Shown here piece by piece: positions 24,707 to 32,267 of a DNA stretch of 64,000 nt; the stretch's first letter is position 1; each line of letters begins with the position of its first letter. Source of the DNA: Homoserinibacter sp. YIM 151385 (lineage in GTDB: Bacteria > Actinomycetota > Actinomycetes > Actinomycetales > Microbacteriaceae); the NCBI RefSeq assembly GCF_027912415.1, contig NZ_CP115175.1:2666001-2730000 (forward strand), read 5' to 3'. The notes beneath the pieces are model-generated. The model was not told the DNA's origin. It was given only the letters and a program-made list of their open reading frames with translations, and searched no databases. The translations under genes were made by a program, and so were the position numbers.

Positions 24707-25985
24707 GGTGGCGCTCGCGCTCCCGCTCGCCGACGAGGTGCGGCTCGCGGAGGAGGCGGAGCGGCACGGGCACCGGGTCGTGCTGCGCGCCTCCGGGGCC
24801 GAGGAGCTCGCCTCGCGCATCGCGGCCTCCGGCGCGCGCATCGCGATGGTCGGCGCCGAGGAGCAGTACCTGGGCGCGCGCCTCGTCGCCGCGTGCGACT
24901 CGGCGGGGGTGCGGCTCGTCGTCGTCGGGGCGGGGGACGCCTCGATGCGCCGGGTGCGCCGCCTCGGCCTCCTCGACGCGCTCGTGCCCGCGGCCGAGTG
25001 GGCGGCCGTCGACGGCGGCCCCGTGCCGCCCGCCGTCGGGACGCGCCCGGCGGCGGCGTCGGCGATCGAGACGCGGGCCGTGCCGATCGCGATCGCCGAG
25101 CGCGAGGATCCCGCCCCGGAGCCTGCGGCAGGAGACGGTGCGCCGCCGGCCCGACGCGGTGCCGTCGTCGCCGTCTGGGGGCCGCACGGCGCCCCGGGCC
25201 GCACGACGGTCGCGATCGCGCTCGCCGCGGAGGCCGCCGCCGCGGGGCTCGCCGCCGCGGTCGTCGACGCCGACACCCACGCCGCCTCCGTCGGTCCGGC
25301 GCTGGGGCTCCGCGACGAGGCCCCCGGCTTCGCGGCGGCGTGCCGGCTCGCGGCATCGGGCGAGCTGGACGTGGAGGAGCTCGAGCGCGTCGCCGCGGTC
25401 CGGCCGTCGAGGCACGGGCGCCTGCGGGTGCTCACCGGGCTCCTCCGCGCGAGCCGCTGGCCCGAGCTCGGCGCTCGCCGCGTCGAGGCCGTGCTGGATG
25501 CGGTGCGCGACTGGGCGGAGGTCTCGGTCGTCGACACGGGCGCGCCGCTGGATCGCGACGAGGGGCTCGGCGGCGAGCTCGCGCCGCCCGGCCGCAACGA
25601 CGCCGCCGTCGCGGCGCTGCTCGCCGCGGACCGCATCGTCCTCGTCGGGGCCGGCGACCCGATCGGCGTCGGCCGTCTCCTGCGGGCGCACGCCGAGCTC
25701 CACGAGCTGGACGGCATCCCGCCCGTCGACGTCCTGGTGAACCGGGTTCGGCCGAGCGCGATCGGCCTGAACCCGGCCGGGCAGCTGCGGCAGACGTTCG
25801 CGCGGCTCGGCGGCATCGAGGATCCGGTGCTCGTCCCGGAGGATCGGCCGGCCCTCGACGGCGCCGTCCTCCAGGGGGCGACCCTCGTGGATGCCGCGCC
25901 GCGCTCGCCCGCGCGCCTCGCGCTCCGCCGCTACGCGACCGAGCGGCTGCTCGGCGGAGACCGCTCGCTGCGCAGGCTAGCCTGA
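24699..25985 (+). CDS. CpaE/ParA-like P-loop ATPase with altered Walker A
   Basis: This 428-residue protein has an N-terminal receiver-like or pseudo-receiver region (about 1-110, VALALPLADEVRLAEEAERH) and a C-terminal MinD/ParA-type domain (about 150-420). The P-loop reads VWGPHGAPGRTTVA: the usual Gly-Lys-Thr is Gly-Arg-Thr and the first signature Lys of deviant Walker A is absent. The Walker A' aspartate (AVVDADTHA) and the NRVRPSAIG nucleotide loop are retained. CpaE localises Flp pilus machinery, and relatives with Arg at this site occur in actinobacteria; ATP hydrolysis may be reduced. The GTG start overlaps the SAF gene, so they form one unit. Confidence 0.8.
   Translation: MAEVALALPLADEVRLAEEAERHGHRVVLRASGAEELASRIAASGARIAMVGAEEQYLGARLVAACDSAGVRLVVVGAGDASMRRVRRLGLLDALVPAAEWAAVDGGPVPPAVGTRPAAASAIETRAVPIAIAEREDPAPEPAAGDGAPPARRGAVVAVWGPHGAPGRTTVAIALAAEAAAAGLAAAVVDADTHAASVGPALGLRDEAPGFAAACRLAASGELDVEELERVAAVRPSRHGRLRVLTGLLRASRWPELGARRVEAVLDAVRDWAEVSVVDTGAPLDRDEGLGGELAPPGRNDAAVAALLAADRIVLVGAGDPIGVGRLLRAHAELHELDGIPPVDVLVNRVRPSAIGLNPAGQLRQTFARLGGIEDPVLVPEDRPALDGAVLQGATLVDAAPRSPARLALRRYATERLLGGDRSLRRLA
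25978..25983 (+). promoter_or_regulatory. -10 box, probable leaderless promoter of pdtaS
   Basis: TAGCCT overlaps the stop codon of the ATPase gene and ends six bases before the pdtaS GTG. No ribosome-binding site is visible. Confidence 0.45.
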
Positions 25986-25989
25986 GTGG

Positions 25990-27483
25990 GTGTCGACCCT
26001 CTCCGATCTGGTGCTCGCCCAGGAACGCGCGACCGAGGCGGACGTCGAGTGGCTCCACCTCCTCGTGGGCGACGGGCAGCTCCTCGCCGATCTCGCCTTC
26101 GCGGACATCGTCCTCTGGGTGCCGACCGACGACGGCAGCTTCATCGCCGTCGCCCACTCGAGGCCCTCGTCGGCGGCGACGCTCTTCTACCGCGACTTCG
26201 TCGGGCAGCGCGTCAAGCCCGAGTGGAAGCAGCAGGTGACGGAGGCCTACGAGACGGCCCGCATCGTCGACACCGCCGCGCCGGACTGGTACGAGGAGAC
26301 CCCCACGCGCGTGCGCGCCGTGCCCGTGCTGCGCCGGCTCTCGCCGAGCGGCGCCGAGACCACCAGCATCCCCGTCGCCGTGATCACCCGGCACAGCAAC
26401 CTCAGCGAGGCCCGCACGCCGAGCCGCCAGGAGCTCACCTTCAACCAGTGCGCGAACGATCTGTTCGAGATGATCGCGAACGGCGACTTCCCCGATCTCG
26501 GCGCCCCCTCCGGTCCGCGCCGCGGCCAGCCGCGCGCCTCCGACGGCCTCATCCGCCTCGACGTCGACGGCACGGTGACCTTCGCGAGCCCGAACGGCCT
26601 CTCGGCCTTCAACCGCATGGGATTCGACGGCGAGCTCGAGGGCGAGTCGCTCGCCGAGGTCACGACCGAGCTGCTCAGCGGTCGACTCATCGTCGACGAG
26701 TCGCTGCCGCTCGTCGTCACCGGCCGCGCCCCGTGGCGGACCGACATCGAGGCGCGCGGCGTCACGGTGTCGCTGCGCACCATCCCGCTCCGTCACCGGG
26801 GCGAGCGGGTCGGCGCGATCGTGCTCTCCCGGGATGTCACCGAGGTGCGCCACCAGGAGCAGGAGCTCATCACCAAGGACGCGACGATCCGCGAGATCCA
26901 CCACCGCGTCAAGAACAACCTGCAGACGGTCGCGTCGCTGCTCCGCATCCAGGCCCGCCGCACGCACAGCGACGACGCGCGGGAGTCGCTCACGCAGGCG
27001 ATGCGCCGCGTCTCCGCGATCGCGCTCGTCCACGACACCCTCTCGGAGGGGCTCAGTCAGAGCGTCGACTTCGACGAGGTCTTCGACCGGGTGCTGCTGC
27101 TCATCGCGGAGGTCGCGTCGAGCCACAACACGACGGTGCGGCCGCGCAAGTCGGGCGCTTTCGGCTCGCTGCCGAGCGAGTATGCGACGCCGCTCGCGCT
27201 GGCGCTCACGGAGCTCGTCACGAACGCCGTCGAGCACGGGCTCGCCGGTCGGGATGGCGCGGTCGAGATCAGCGCGGAGCGCGGCGATGAGCGCCTCGTC
27301 ATCAAGGTGGTCGACGACGGCGTGGGCCTCCCCGAGGGGAAGGTCGGCGCGGGGCTCGGCACGCAGATCGTGCGCACCCTCATCCAGGGCGAGCTGAGCG
27401 GCACGATCGACTGGCACACCCTCGAGGGGGAGGGCACCGAGGTCACGATCGAGGTGCCGCTGCTCTGGCTCACGCGGAGCTGA
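25990..27483 (+). CDS. pdtaS: Sensor histidine kinase PdtaS
   Basis: This 497-residue cytosolic kinase has an N-terminal GAF-like H_kinase_N domain (1-150), a PAS domain (about 180-285), and a HisKA_2 region with the phosphoacceptor in REIHHRVKNNLQTVASLLRI (about 300-320). The HATPase domain follows (ALTELVTNAVEHG, DDGVGLPEG, GLGTQIVRTL). No transmembrane segments are present. In mycobacteria PdtaS phosphorylates PdtaR, an ANTAR antiterminator, and responds to nitric oxide, copper and c-di-GMP. PdtaR is not next to it here, as in other actinobacteria. It lies beside whiB1, a conserved pairing. The start is a GTG with a leaderless-type box. Confidence 0.92.
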   Translation: MSTLSDLVLAQERATEADVEWLHLLVGDGQLLADLAFADIVLWVPTDDGSFIAVAHSRPSSAATLFYRDFVGQRVKPEWKQQVTEAYETARIVDTAAPDWYEETPTRVRAVPVLRRLSPSGAETTSIPVAVITRHSNLSEARTPSRQELTFNQCANDLFEMIANGDFPDLGAPSGPRRGQPRASDGLIRLDVDGTVTFASPNGLSAFNRMGFDGELEGESLAEVTTELLSGRLIVDESLPLVVTGRAPWRTDIEARGVTVSLRTIPLRHRGERVGAIVLSRDVTEVRHQEQELITKDATIREIHHRVKNNLQTVASLLRIQARRTHSDDARESLTQAMRRVSAIALVHDTLSEGLSQSVDFDEVFDRVLLLIAEVASSHNTTVRPRKSGAFGSLPSEYATPLALALTELVTNAVEHGLAGRDGAVEISAERGDERLVIKVVDDGVGLPEGKVGAGLGTQIVRTLIQGELSGTIDWHTLEGEGTEVTIEVPLLWLTRS

Positions 27484-27543
27484 GCGGGCGGGCGCTCGTG
27501 TGCGGCGGTGCCCGCGTCGGCTCGGCCGACGCGGCTCGGCCGG

Positions 27544-27595
27544 CTAGCTGGCGCGGCGCGCGCGGCCGACTAGCTGGCGCGGCGCGCGCGGGCGG
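27544..27595. repeat. Tandem duplication at the 3' end of whiB1
   Basis: Two 26-base units (27544-27569 and 27570-27595) share CTAGCTGGCGCGGCGCGCGCGG and differ only near their ends. The second unit contains the stop and last codons of whiB1; the first repeats them just downstream of the gene, so the duplication leaves the protein intact. Confidence 0.75.
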
Positions 27596-27818
27596 CGCGG
27601 CGCTTGAGGGCGCGGCGCTCGTCCTCGCTGAGGCCGCCCCACACGCCCGAGTCCTGGTTGGTCTCGAGGGCGTACTGGAGGCAGAGCTCGGTGACGGAGC
27701 AGGAGGCGCAGACCGACTTGGCCTTCTCGATCTGGTCGACGGCGGGGCCGGTGTTGCCGATCGGGAAGAACAGCTCGGGGTCGGCGGTGAGGCAGGCCGC
27801 GTTGTCGCGCCAGTCCAT
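27570..27818 (-). CDS. whiB1: WhiB-family transcriptional regulator (WhiB1 type)
   Basis: This 82-residue WhiB protein has the four iron-sulfur ligands Cys9, Cys37, Cys40 and Cys46, the same numbering as mycobacterial WhiB1, followed by GVWGG (58-62) and a basic C-terminal DNA-binding tail. WhiB1 carries a nitric-oxide-sensitive 4Fe-4S cluster, binds sigma-A region 4 and regulates its own gene. AAAGGAG (27824-27830 on the minus strand) lies five bases upstream of the ATG. The gap up to the next gene is about 200 bases and contains inverted repeats in the likely promoter or leader. A tandem duplication lies at the 3' end. Confidence 0.95.
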   Translation of the reverse strand: MDWRDNAACLTADPELFFPIGNTGPAVDQIEKAKSVCASCSVTELCLQYALETNQDSGVWGGLSEDERRALKRRAARARRAS

Positions 27819-27944
27819 GGGTGCTCCTTTGTTGCAGGTGACGCCCGATCCCAGAGCACGCCGCAGGTTCGGGTTGCGCGCGCGCCCGAAAGGAAATCGA
27901 GTAAGAAAGGGAGGTCTTGTCCGGAATCCGATGGATCCGGGATG

Positions 27945-27962
27945 GCCTACGACCCTGTAGGC
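27945..27962. repeat. Inverted repeat in the whiB1 upstream region
   Basis: GCCTAC-GACCCT-GTAGGC is a perfect six-base inverted repeat about 130 bases upstream of whiB1. On the minus strand TTGATG and TAGGCC with 17-base spacing flank or overlap it, so it may be an operator. Confidence 0.35.
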
Positions 27963-28021
27963 GTCACATCAACCGTCACCAACTGTTTCATACTTGTTAC
28001 GGCGGGGCAAGAGATTCGGGA

Positions 28022-28429
28022 GTGCGCAAAGCTGTGAATGATGTCGGGCGCGGAGCGCCGTTCTGGGCCCTCATCGGGATCCTCTGCGCGGAGGCGCTGC
28101 TCGTCGCGGGCCTCGCGATCGTGCTCGTCGTCGAGCTCCTCGTCGACCGGCCGGCATCCCTCCCGAGCGCCCTCGCGCTCACCGTGCTGACGGCGCTCGC
28201 CGCCGTCTGGCTGGTGGTCATCATCGTCCACGCCCTGCGCGGCCGGGCGTGGATCCGCGGCGCCGCGATCGTCTGGCAGGTGCTGCAGTTCTCGGTTGGC
28301 CTGGGCGCGCTCCAGGGCCTCTTCGCGCAGCCCGCCTGGGGGTGGCCGCTGCTGCTCGTCGCGCTCGCGGGCTTCGGCCTGCTGCTCTCGCCGCCCGTCG
28401 TGCGGGCGACCTCCCGTCGCGAGAGCTGA
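28022..28429 (+). CDS. Small polytopic membrane protein
   Basis: This protein has about 135 residues and four predicted transmembrane helices (about 12-36, 45-68, 77-98, 104-122) and a short basic C-terminus (VVRATSRRES). The open frame begins farther upstream, but the first plausible starts are GTG at 28022 and GTG at 28034, both preceded by GGGA-like purines. No conserved catalytic residues are seen. It resembles small four-helix proteins annotated as hypothetical membrane proteins in Microbacteriaceae. It is convergent with bcp (10 bases between stops). The role is unknown. Confidence 0.7.
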   Translation: MRKAVNDVGRGAPFWALIGILCAEALLVAGLAIVLVVELLVDRPASLPSALALTVLTALAAVWLVVIIVHALRGRAWIRGAAIVWQVLQFSVGLGALQGLFAQPAWGWPLLLVALAGFGLLLSPPVVRATSRRES

Positions 28430-28439
28430 CTCGCGGCCC

Positions 28440-28928
28440 TCAGACCGCGATGCCGAGCCGCTTGCGGAGCATCGACACGTGCCCCGTGGCGCGCGTGTTG
28501 TAGAAGGTGTGCTCGATGCGGCCCTCGGCGTCGATGACGAAGGTGGAGCGGATGACGCCCGTCACCGTCTTGCCGTAGAGCTGCTTCTCGCCCCAGGTGC
28601 CGTAGGCCTCGTGGACGGCTCGCTCGGGGTCGCTGAGCAGCGTGAAGGGGATGCGCTCCTCGGCGGCGAAGCGCGCGAGCTTCGCGGGCTCATCGCGCGA
28701 GACGCCCACCACCTCGAGGCCCTCGGCCCGGAGGGAGGCGAGGCTGTCGCGGAAGTCGCAGGCCTGCGTCGTGCAGGCGGGAGTGGCCGCCTCGGGGTAG
28801 AAGTAGAGCACGACGCGGCTTCCGCGCAGCGAGGCGAGCGAGACCTTCCGGCCCTCCGCGTCGAGCAGCTCGAACTCGGGGGCGGCGTCGCCGGGCTGCA
28901 GGCGGGCGGGGCTCGATGCGGTGCTCAC
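28440..28928 (-). CDS. bcp: Thioredoxin-dependent thiol peroxidase (Bcp/PrxQ)
   Basis: This 162-residue peroxiredoxin of the BCP/PrxQ class reduces peroxides using thioredoxin. Peroxidatic Cys52 and resolving Cys57 lie in TPACTTQACDFRD, with the supporting Arg in GVIRSTFVID. The family usually has Gly before the peroxidatic Cys; here it is Ala. The length is standard. The GTG start is preceded at seven bases by TAGGCT (28936-28941 on the minus strand) with no ribosome-binding site, so the mRNA is probably leaderless. Confidence 0.93.
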   Translation of the reverse strand: MSTASSPARLQPGDAAPEFELLDAEGRKVSLASLRGSRVVLYFYPEAATPACTTQACDFRDSLASLRAEGLEVVGVSRDEPAKLARFAAEERIPFTLLSDPERAVHEAYGTWGEKQLYGKTVTGVIRSTFVIDAEGRIEHTFYNTRATGHVSMLRKRLGIAV

Positions 28929-28935
28929 CCGGTCG

Positions 28936-28941
28936 AGCCTA
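28936..28941 (-). promoter_or_regulatory. -10 box, probable leaderless promoter of bcp
   Basis: TAGGCT on the minus strand ends seven bases before the GTG start at 28928. Confidence 0.45.
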
Positions 28942-28981
28942 GGCGTCCCGGACCGTGTCGCGGGGACCTCGCGGGAGGTGC

Positions 28982-28987
28982 TATCGT
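28982..28987 (+). promoter_or_regulatory. Probable -10 box of tRNA-Lys
   Basis: TATCGT lies 28 bases before the first base of tRNA-Lys, a suitable distance for a short 5' leader. Confidence 0.4.
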
Positions 28988-29015
28988 GGTCCCTCGGTCC
29001 GGTTCATCCGGCCGC

Positions 29016-29088
<73 letters not shown>

Positions 29089-29092
29089 CTCG

Positions 29093-29125
29093 AAGCCCCG
29101 TCTCCTCTCGCCAGGAACGGGGCTT
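29093..29125 (+). terminator. Rho-independent terminator after tRNA-Lys
   Basis: AAGCCCCGT (29093-29101) pairs with ACGGGGCTT (29117-29125), followed by TGTTCGTT. It lies four bases after the tRNA. Confidence 0.75.
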
Positions 29126-29140
29126 TGTTCGTTCCCGGCG

Positions 29141-29167
29141 CGGTCGACCCGGAACGGTCGACCCGGA
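29141..29167. repeat. Short tandem repeat between tRNA-Lys and the toxin-antitoxin pair
   Basis: CGGTCGACCCGGA occurs twice in direct orientation (29141-29153 and 29155-29167), separated by one base. No other copy was noticed. Confidence 0.5.
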
Positions 29168-29247
29168 GCCCTCGTCTCGACGAGGCCTGTCTGTGCGCCC
29201 GGCGCTCGTCTCTCACCGCCACGTCAGCGGCATCCGCTAGCATCGGC

Positions 29248-29269
29248 AAATGTAGCTGTAGCTACATTT
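29248..29269. promoter_or_regulatory. Perfect palindromic operator of the toxin-antitoxin operon
   Basis: AAATGTAGCT-GT-AGCTACATTT is a perfect ten-base inverted repeat, AT-rich against the GC-rich background. TAGCAT (29238-29243) ends five bases upstream and would place the transcription start inside it. This layout fits autorepression by the XRE protein. Confidence 0.65.
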
Positions 29270-29288
29270 TGAAGAGAGGAGGCCGGCG

Positions 29289-29870
29289 ATGTCATCGATG
29301 ATCAAGTCCACTCGGCACGCAGCCGGAATCGGCGTCGGCGAGCTCGCCGCGCGCCTGCAGGTCACCCCGAGCGCGGTCTCCCAGCTCGAGCGCTCGGAGT
29401 CCGAGGGGACGATCAAGCTCGCGACGCTCCGTGCTGCCCTGGCGGCCATGGGCGCCGAGCTCCGGATGACCGCCGGGACCGGGGGCCGCATGTCGAGATA
29501 CGCCCCGTACCGCGTCGCGGACTCGCTGGCCGATGCGCTCCTCGAGCGCCGGGAGCCCGCGTTCCCGCTCCGGCTGCTCACCCACGCGGTCGCAGAACTC
29601 GCCGAGCACCTCGACCTCATCGACCCGACGGAGATCGACCTCGCCCCGACACCCCTGCCCGATCGCCGATGGGACACCCTCTTCCGCGCGAGCTACGCGC
29701 ACGCACTGCCCCGCGGGCTGCGCCCGGCATGGACGAGGACGAGCCGGCTCGACGAGCCGTGGTTCATCTCCGAGTTCCCGGCGCTCCGCGAGCGGGCGGA
29801 GCGGTCGACCCCGGATCACCTCCGGCGGCTCGGCATCTTCATCGACGAGCGAAGCCTCACGCAGGCCTGA
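29289..29870 (+). CDS. XRE-type helix-turn-helix protein, probable antitoxin
   Basis: This 193-residue protein has an N-terminal XRE HTH (about 12-60: IGVGELAARLQVTPSAVSQL, then ERSESEGTIKLATLRAALAAMG) close to that of mobile mystery protein A. The C-terminal part (about 70-190) is not from a family I can name; it contains the motif RFRASY-like LFRASYAHALPRG and ends near LRRLGIFIDERS. AGAGGAGG lies six bases before the ATG. The stop overlaps the next start (TGATG), so the nucleotidyltransferase is translated with it. The palindrome just upstream and the location beside tRNA-Lys point to an acquired toxin-antitoxin operon in which this is the DNA-binding antitoxin. Confidence 0.75.
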   Translation: MSSMIKSTRHAAGIGVGELAARLQVTPSAVSQLERSESEGTIKLATLRAALAAMGAELRMTAGTGGRMSRYAPYRVADSLADALLERREPAFPLRLLTHAVAELAEHLDLIDPTEIDLAPTPLPDRRWDTLFRASYAHALPRGLRPAWTRTSRLDEPWFISEFPALRERAERSTPDHLRRLGIFIDERSLTQA

Positions 29871-30451
29871 TGCGCCGACTCGAGCACGAGATGGACCCCG
29901 CCGAGGTGCGGCGGCTCCTCGACCTCCTGGTGAGCCGTCTGGACGCCGCGGGCATCGATGCGGACATCTACGTCTTCGGCGGCTCGGCGATCGCCCTCCG
30001 ATTCCCGGACGACGCCGAGACCAGGTTCACGACCGACATCGACGCCGTCGTGAGGCCGGCGACGGAAGTCCTGCGCCTCGTCGCCCGGATCGCCGAGGAG
30101 ATGCGCCTCCCGCCGGACTGGCTGAACGCGAGCGGTGCCCCGTTCCTCCCCCCACGGCATCGGGCGGAGCCCGCGTCGGCCGGGGTGACGCTGACGATCG
30201 CCGACATCGAGGACCTCATCGCGATGAAGCTGGCGGCGTCGCGAGAGCAGGACCTCGCCGACCTCGGCATGCTCGCGCGGCACGCGGGGATCCTCGAGCC
30301 CGAGCGGCTCGTCGAGATCGCCTTCGCCGCCTACGGCGAGGAATCGCTCGTCCTCACGGAGTCGCGCGACGACTACCTCATGATGGCGAGGCAGGCGATC
30401 GACGCAGCCGCACGGCGGACGACCCGCAGGTCGCGCGCCCGCTCGGACTGA
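29870..30451 (+). CDS. DUF6036-type nucleotidyltransferase, probable toxin
   Basis: This 193-residue protein has a DNA-polymerase-beta-like nucleotidyltransferase fold. IYVFGGSAIALRF (about 32-44) is the Gly-Gly-Ser substrate loop and TTDIDAVV (about 52-59) supplies the two metal-binding aspartates (Asp-x-Asp). A third acidic site lies in TIADIEDLIAMKL (about 106-118), and IEDLIAMKLAASREQDLADL is the helix shared by AbiEii- and DUF6036-family proteins. Relatives act as toxins that add nucleotides to tRNA acceptor ends (MenT/AbiEii), but this target is inferred. It overlaps the XRE gene by one base, and the C-terminus is basic. It is convergent with the hydrolase gene. Confidence 0.78.
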   Translation: MRRLEHEMDPAEVRRLLDLLVSRLDAAGIDADIYVFGGSAIALRFPDDAETRFTTDIDAVVRPATEVLRLVARIAEEMRLPPDWLNASGAPFLPPRHRAEPASAGVTLTIADIEDLIAMKLAASREQDLADLGMLARHAGILEPERLVEIAFAAYGEESLVLTESRDDYLMMARQAIDAAARRTTRRSRARSD

Positions 30452-30469
30452 GCGGCCGGCTCACGCCCC

Positions 30470-31252
30470 TCAGCCGAGCGCGCCGGCGAAGGCGATCACC
30501 GCATCCCCGATCTCCTCGCGCACCTCGTCATCGCCCGCCGTCGGCACGCCGTCGCCCGGCTGCGACCCGTAGTCGCCGAACTGGGCGTGCACCGCGCCCG
30601 GCAGCTCCACGAGCCGCGCGCTCGCGGGGAGGAGGTGCGCGGCGTCCGCGATCTTCGCGGGCGTCGAGAGGCCGTCGCGCTCGGCGGCGAGCGTGAGCAC
30701 GGGGAGCTCGGAGTCGGCGAGGTCGTCGGCGCAGTAGGCGCCGAGGAGCAGCAGCCCAACGGCTTCCGACGCCGGGTCCGCCGCGAGCGCGCAGGCCCGC
30801 ACCCCGCCGAGGGAGTGCCCGCCGACGATCCAGCGCTCGACGCCCGTCACGCCGGCCGCCGCGCCGGGGGCCGTGAGCTCCGCGAGCGAGCGGGTGTCGG
30901 CGATCGCGAAGCCGAGCGTCGGGCGCGCGATCACGACCGGGATGCCGGCCTCGGCCGCGGCCGACAGCTTCCACGCGTAGGCGGCCGGCTCGACGCGGGC
31001 GCCCGCGATGACGACGAGCCCGGTGGGGCCTGGATCAGCCGGCGCGAGCACCACGGCCTCCGCGGTCTCGACCACCTCGAGCCCGGCGAGCGCCCGCGCC
31101 GAGGCGAGCGCCCGGGGCTCCGCGACGAAGGGGCTCGCCGCCCAGGCGAGGGCCCCGGCGACCACGACGACGAGCGCGCCCGCGCCGAGCGCGAACCGGG
31201 CGCGGCGGCGAGCCCGGCGACGCCGTCGATCAGTCGACGACGGCGAGGCCAT
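30470..31252 (-). CDS. Membrane-anchored alpha/beta hydrolase
   Basis: This 260-residue protein has a very Arg-rich N-terminus, one transmembrane helix (about 20-42) and an alpha/beta-hydrolase fold of the YMCA/hydrolase_5 type. The nucleophile elbow is GGHSLGG (Ser about 150), the acid is likely the Asp in AERDGLS, and the His is in PGAVHAQFG. The predicted location is the outer face of the membrane. The start lies inside the RidA gene (23-base overlap), so both are probably on one transcript. The substrate is unknown; the family includes lysophospholipases and carboxylesterases. Confidence 0.85.
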   Translation of the reverse strand: MASPSSTDRRRRRARRRARFALGAGALVVVVAGALAWAASPFVAEPRALASARALAGLEVVETAEAVVLAPADPGPTGLVVIAGARVEPAAYAWKLSAAAEAGIPVVIARPTLGFAIADTRSLAELTAPGAAAGVTGVERWIVGGHSLGGVRACALAADPASEAVGLLLLGAYCADDLADSELPVLTLAAERDGLSTPAKIADAAHLLPASARLVELPGAVHAQFGDYGSQPGDGVPTAGDDEVREEIGDAVIAFAGALG

Positions 31253-31631
31253 CGATCTCCACGAGCATCTCCGCGCGGGGGAGGCCGGTGAACACGGTCG
31301 TCCGAGAGGGGAGCACGCCGCTCGGCACGTGCTCGGTCACGAAGGCGCCGTAGGCCTCGTTCATGGCGGCGAAGTCGTCGCGGGTCGTGAGGTAGACGCG
31401 GAGCATGACGACATCCTCGAAGCTCGCGCCGCCGGCCTCCACGATCGCCCGCACGTTCTCGAGCGTGCGCGTCGTCTGGGCGGCGACGTCGCCGGGGAAG
31501 AGGTACTCGCTCGTCGCGGGGTCCACGGGACCCTGCCCGGAGACCTGCAGGATCGGCCCCTTGCGGATGCCCTGCGAGAAGGTGTGGGCGGGCGCCGGGG
31601 CGCCGGTGGTCTCGATGCGCTGCTTCGTCAC
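31230..31631 (-). CDS. RidA family protein (enamine/imine deaminase)
   Basis: This 133-residue RidA/YjgF family protein hydrolyses reactive 2-aminoacrylate-type imines released by PLP enzymes. The core patterns QGIRKGPILQVSGQGPVD, ENVRAIVEAGGASFEDV and RVYLT are present, with the substrate-binding Arg in MLRVYLTTRDD. The final segment PRAEMLVEIDGLAVVD contains the conserved Glu. TAGCGT on the minus strand (31643-31638) ends six bases before the GTG start, so it is probably leaderless. A D-amino-acid deaminase is encoded nearby at 33021, which would be a natural source of its substrate, though the two are not in one operon. Confidence 0.9.
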   Translation of the reverse strand: MTKQRIETTGAPAPAHTFSQGIRKGPILQVSGQGPVDPATSEYLFPGDVAAQTTRTLENVRAIVEAGGASFEDVVMLRVYLTTRDDFAAMNEAYGAFVTEHVPSGVLPSRTTVFTGLPRAEMLVEIDGLAVVD

Positions 31632-31637
31632 GCCCCC

Positions 31638-31643
31638 ACGCTA
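31638..31643 (-). promoter_or_regulatory. -10 box, probable leaderless promoter of the RidA gene
   Basis: TAGCGT on the minus strand is followed by six bases and the GTG at 31631. Confidence 0.45.
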
Positions 31644-31675
31644 GCGGCCGCCGTCGCGCGCGGCCTCCGCGCCCC

Positions 31676-32260
31676 TCAGAAGCGGTAGCCCCAGCTCTGC
31701 TCGCCGCCGAGGTCGAGGATGAGCGCGCCCGCGGCGTCCGGCACGTCGAGGACGATCGCGCCGTTGCGGGTCTCGCCCGCGGCGACCGTCGTCGGCATCG
31801 CCTTCGAGAGGCCGAGGCAGGTGGCGGAGGCGCCCACGACATCCCCGATCACGGTTCCGTCGTCGCCGACATACGACCACGCCGGCGCGGTGATGTCGAG
31901 GGTCCCCTCGAGCGCCGCCGTCGTCTTCACGCGGAGGTCGAGCTGGATGAAGTGGCCGTTCACCGAGGGCGCCTGGTCGGCGCGGGTGCACGAGGGGTCG
32001 ACCGAGATCTCCTCGACCGAGAAGGTCGCGACCGTCGTGCCGTCGAGCGAGAGGGAGGCGATGTCGCCCGTGCGCTTCGCGACGGCGCCGCTCGGCCAGT
32101 GGCTCGCGGGGCCGGCCGCGGAGGCGCTCGGCGCGCTCGTCTCGGCGGGCGCCTCGGCATCCGCCGGCTCCGCGGGGTCGGCCTCGGCGGCGGGCGCCGA
32201 GCACCCCGCGAGCGCGAGGAGGACGGCGGCGGCGGGCAGCAGGGCTCGGGCGGATCTCAT
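31676..32260 (-). CDS. Lipoprotein, paralog of the next gene
   Basis: This 194-residue lipoprotein has a signal peptide ending in LALAGC (Cys about 19) and an Ala/Pro/Glu linker to residue 55. A beta-sandwich-like domain follows with SVNGHFIQLDLRV, a Cys pair (DPSCTRAD and SATCLGLS) and a C-terminal VLDVPDAAGALILDLGGEQS. It aligns along its whole mature length with the product of 32359-32928. The fold resembles DUF4352/telokin-like lipoproteins. A leaderless-type TAGCGT (32268-32273) lies seven bases upstream of the ATG. The function is unknown. Confidence 0.75.
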   Translation of the reverse strand: MRSARALLPAAAVLLALAGCSAPAAEADPAEPADAEAPAETSAPSASAAGPASHWPSGAVAKRTGDIASLSLDGTTVATFSVEEISVDPSCTRADQAPSVNGHFIQLDLRVKTTAALEGTLDITAPAWSYVGDDGTVIGDVVGASATCLGLSKAMPTTVAAGETRNGAIVLDVPDAAGALILDLGGEQSWGYRF

Positions 32261-32267
32261 GTCGCGG

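Noticed and set aside
29089-30470. An integrated element with att repeats at tRNA-Lys
   Set aside because: No integrase is present and I could not find a direct repeat of the tRNA 3' end downstream. The toxin-antitoxin pair may have been inserted there, but an att-bounded element cannot be shown.
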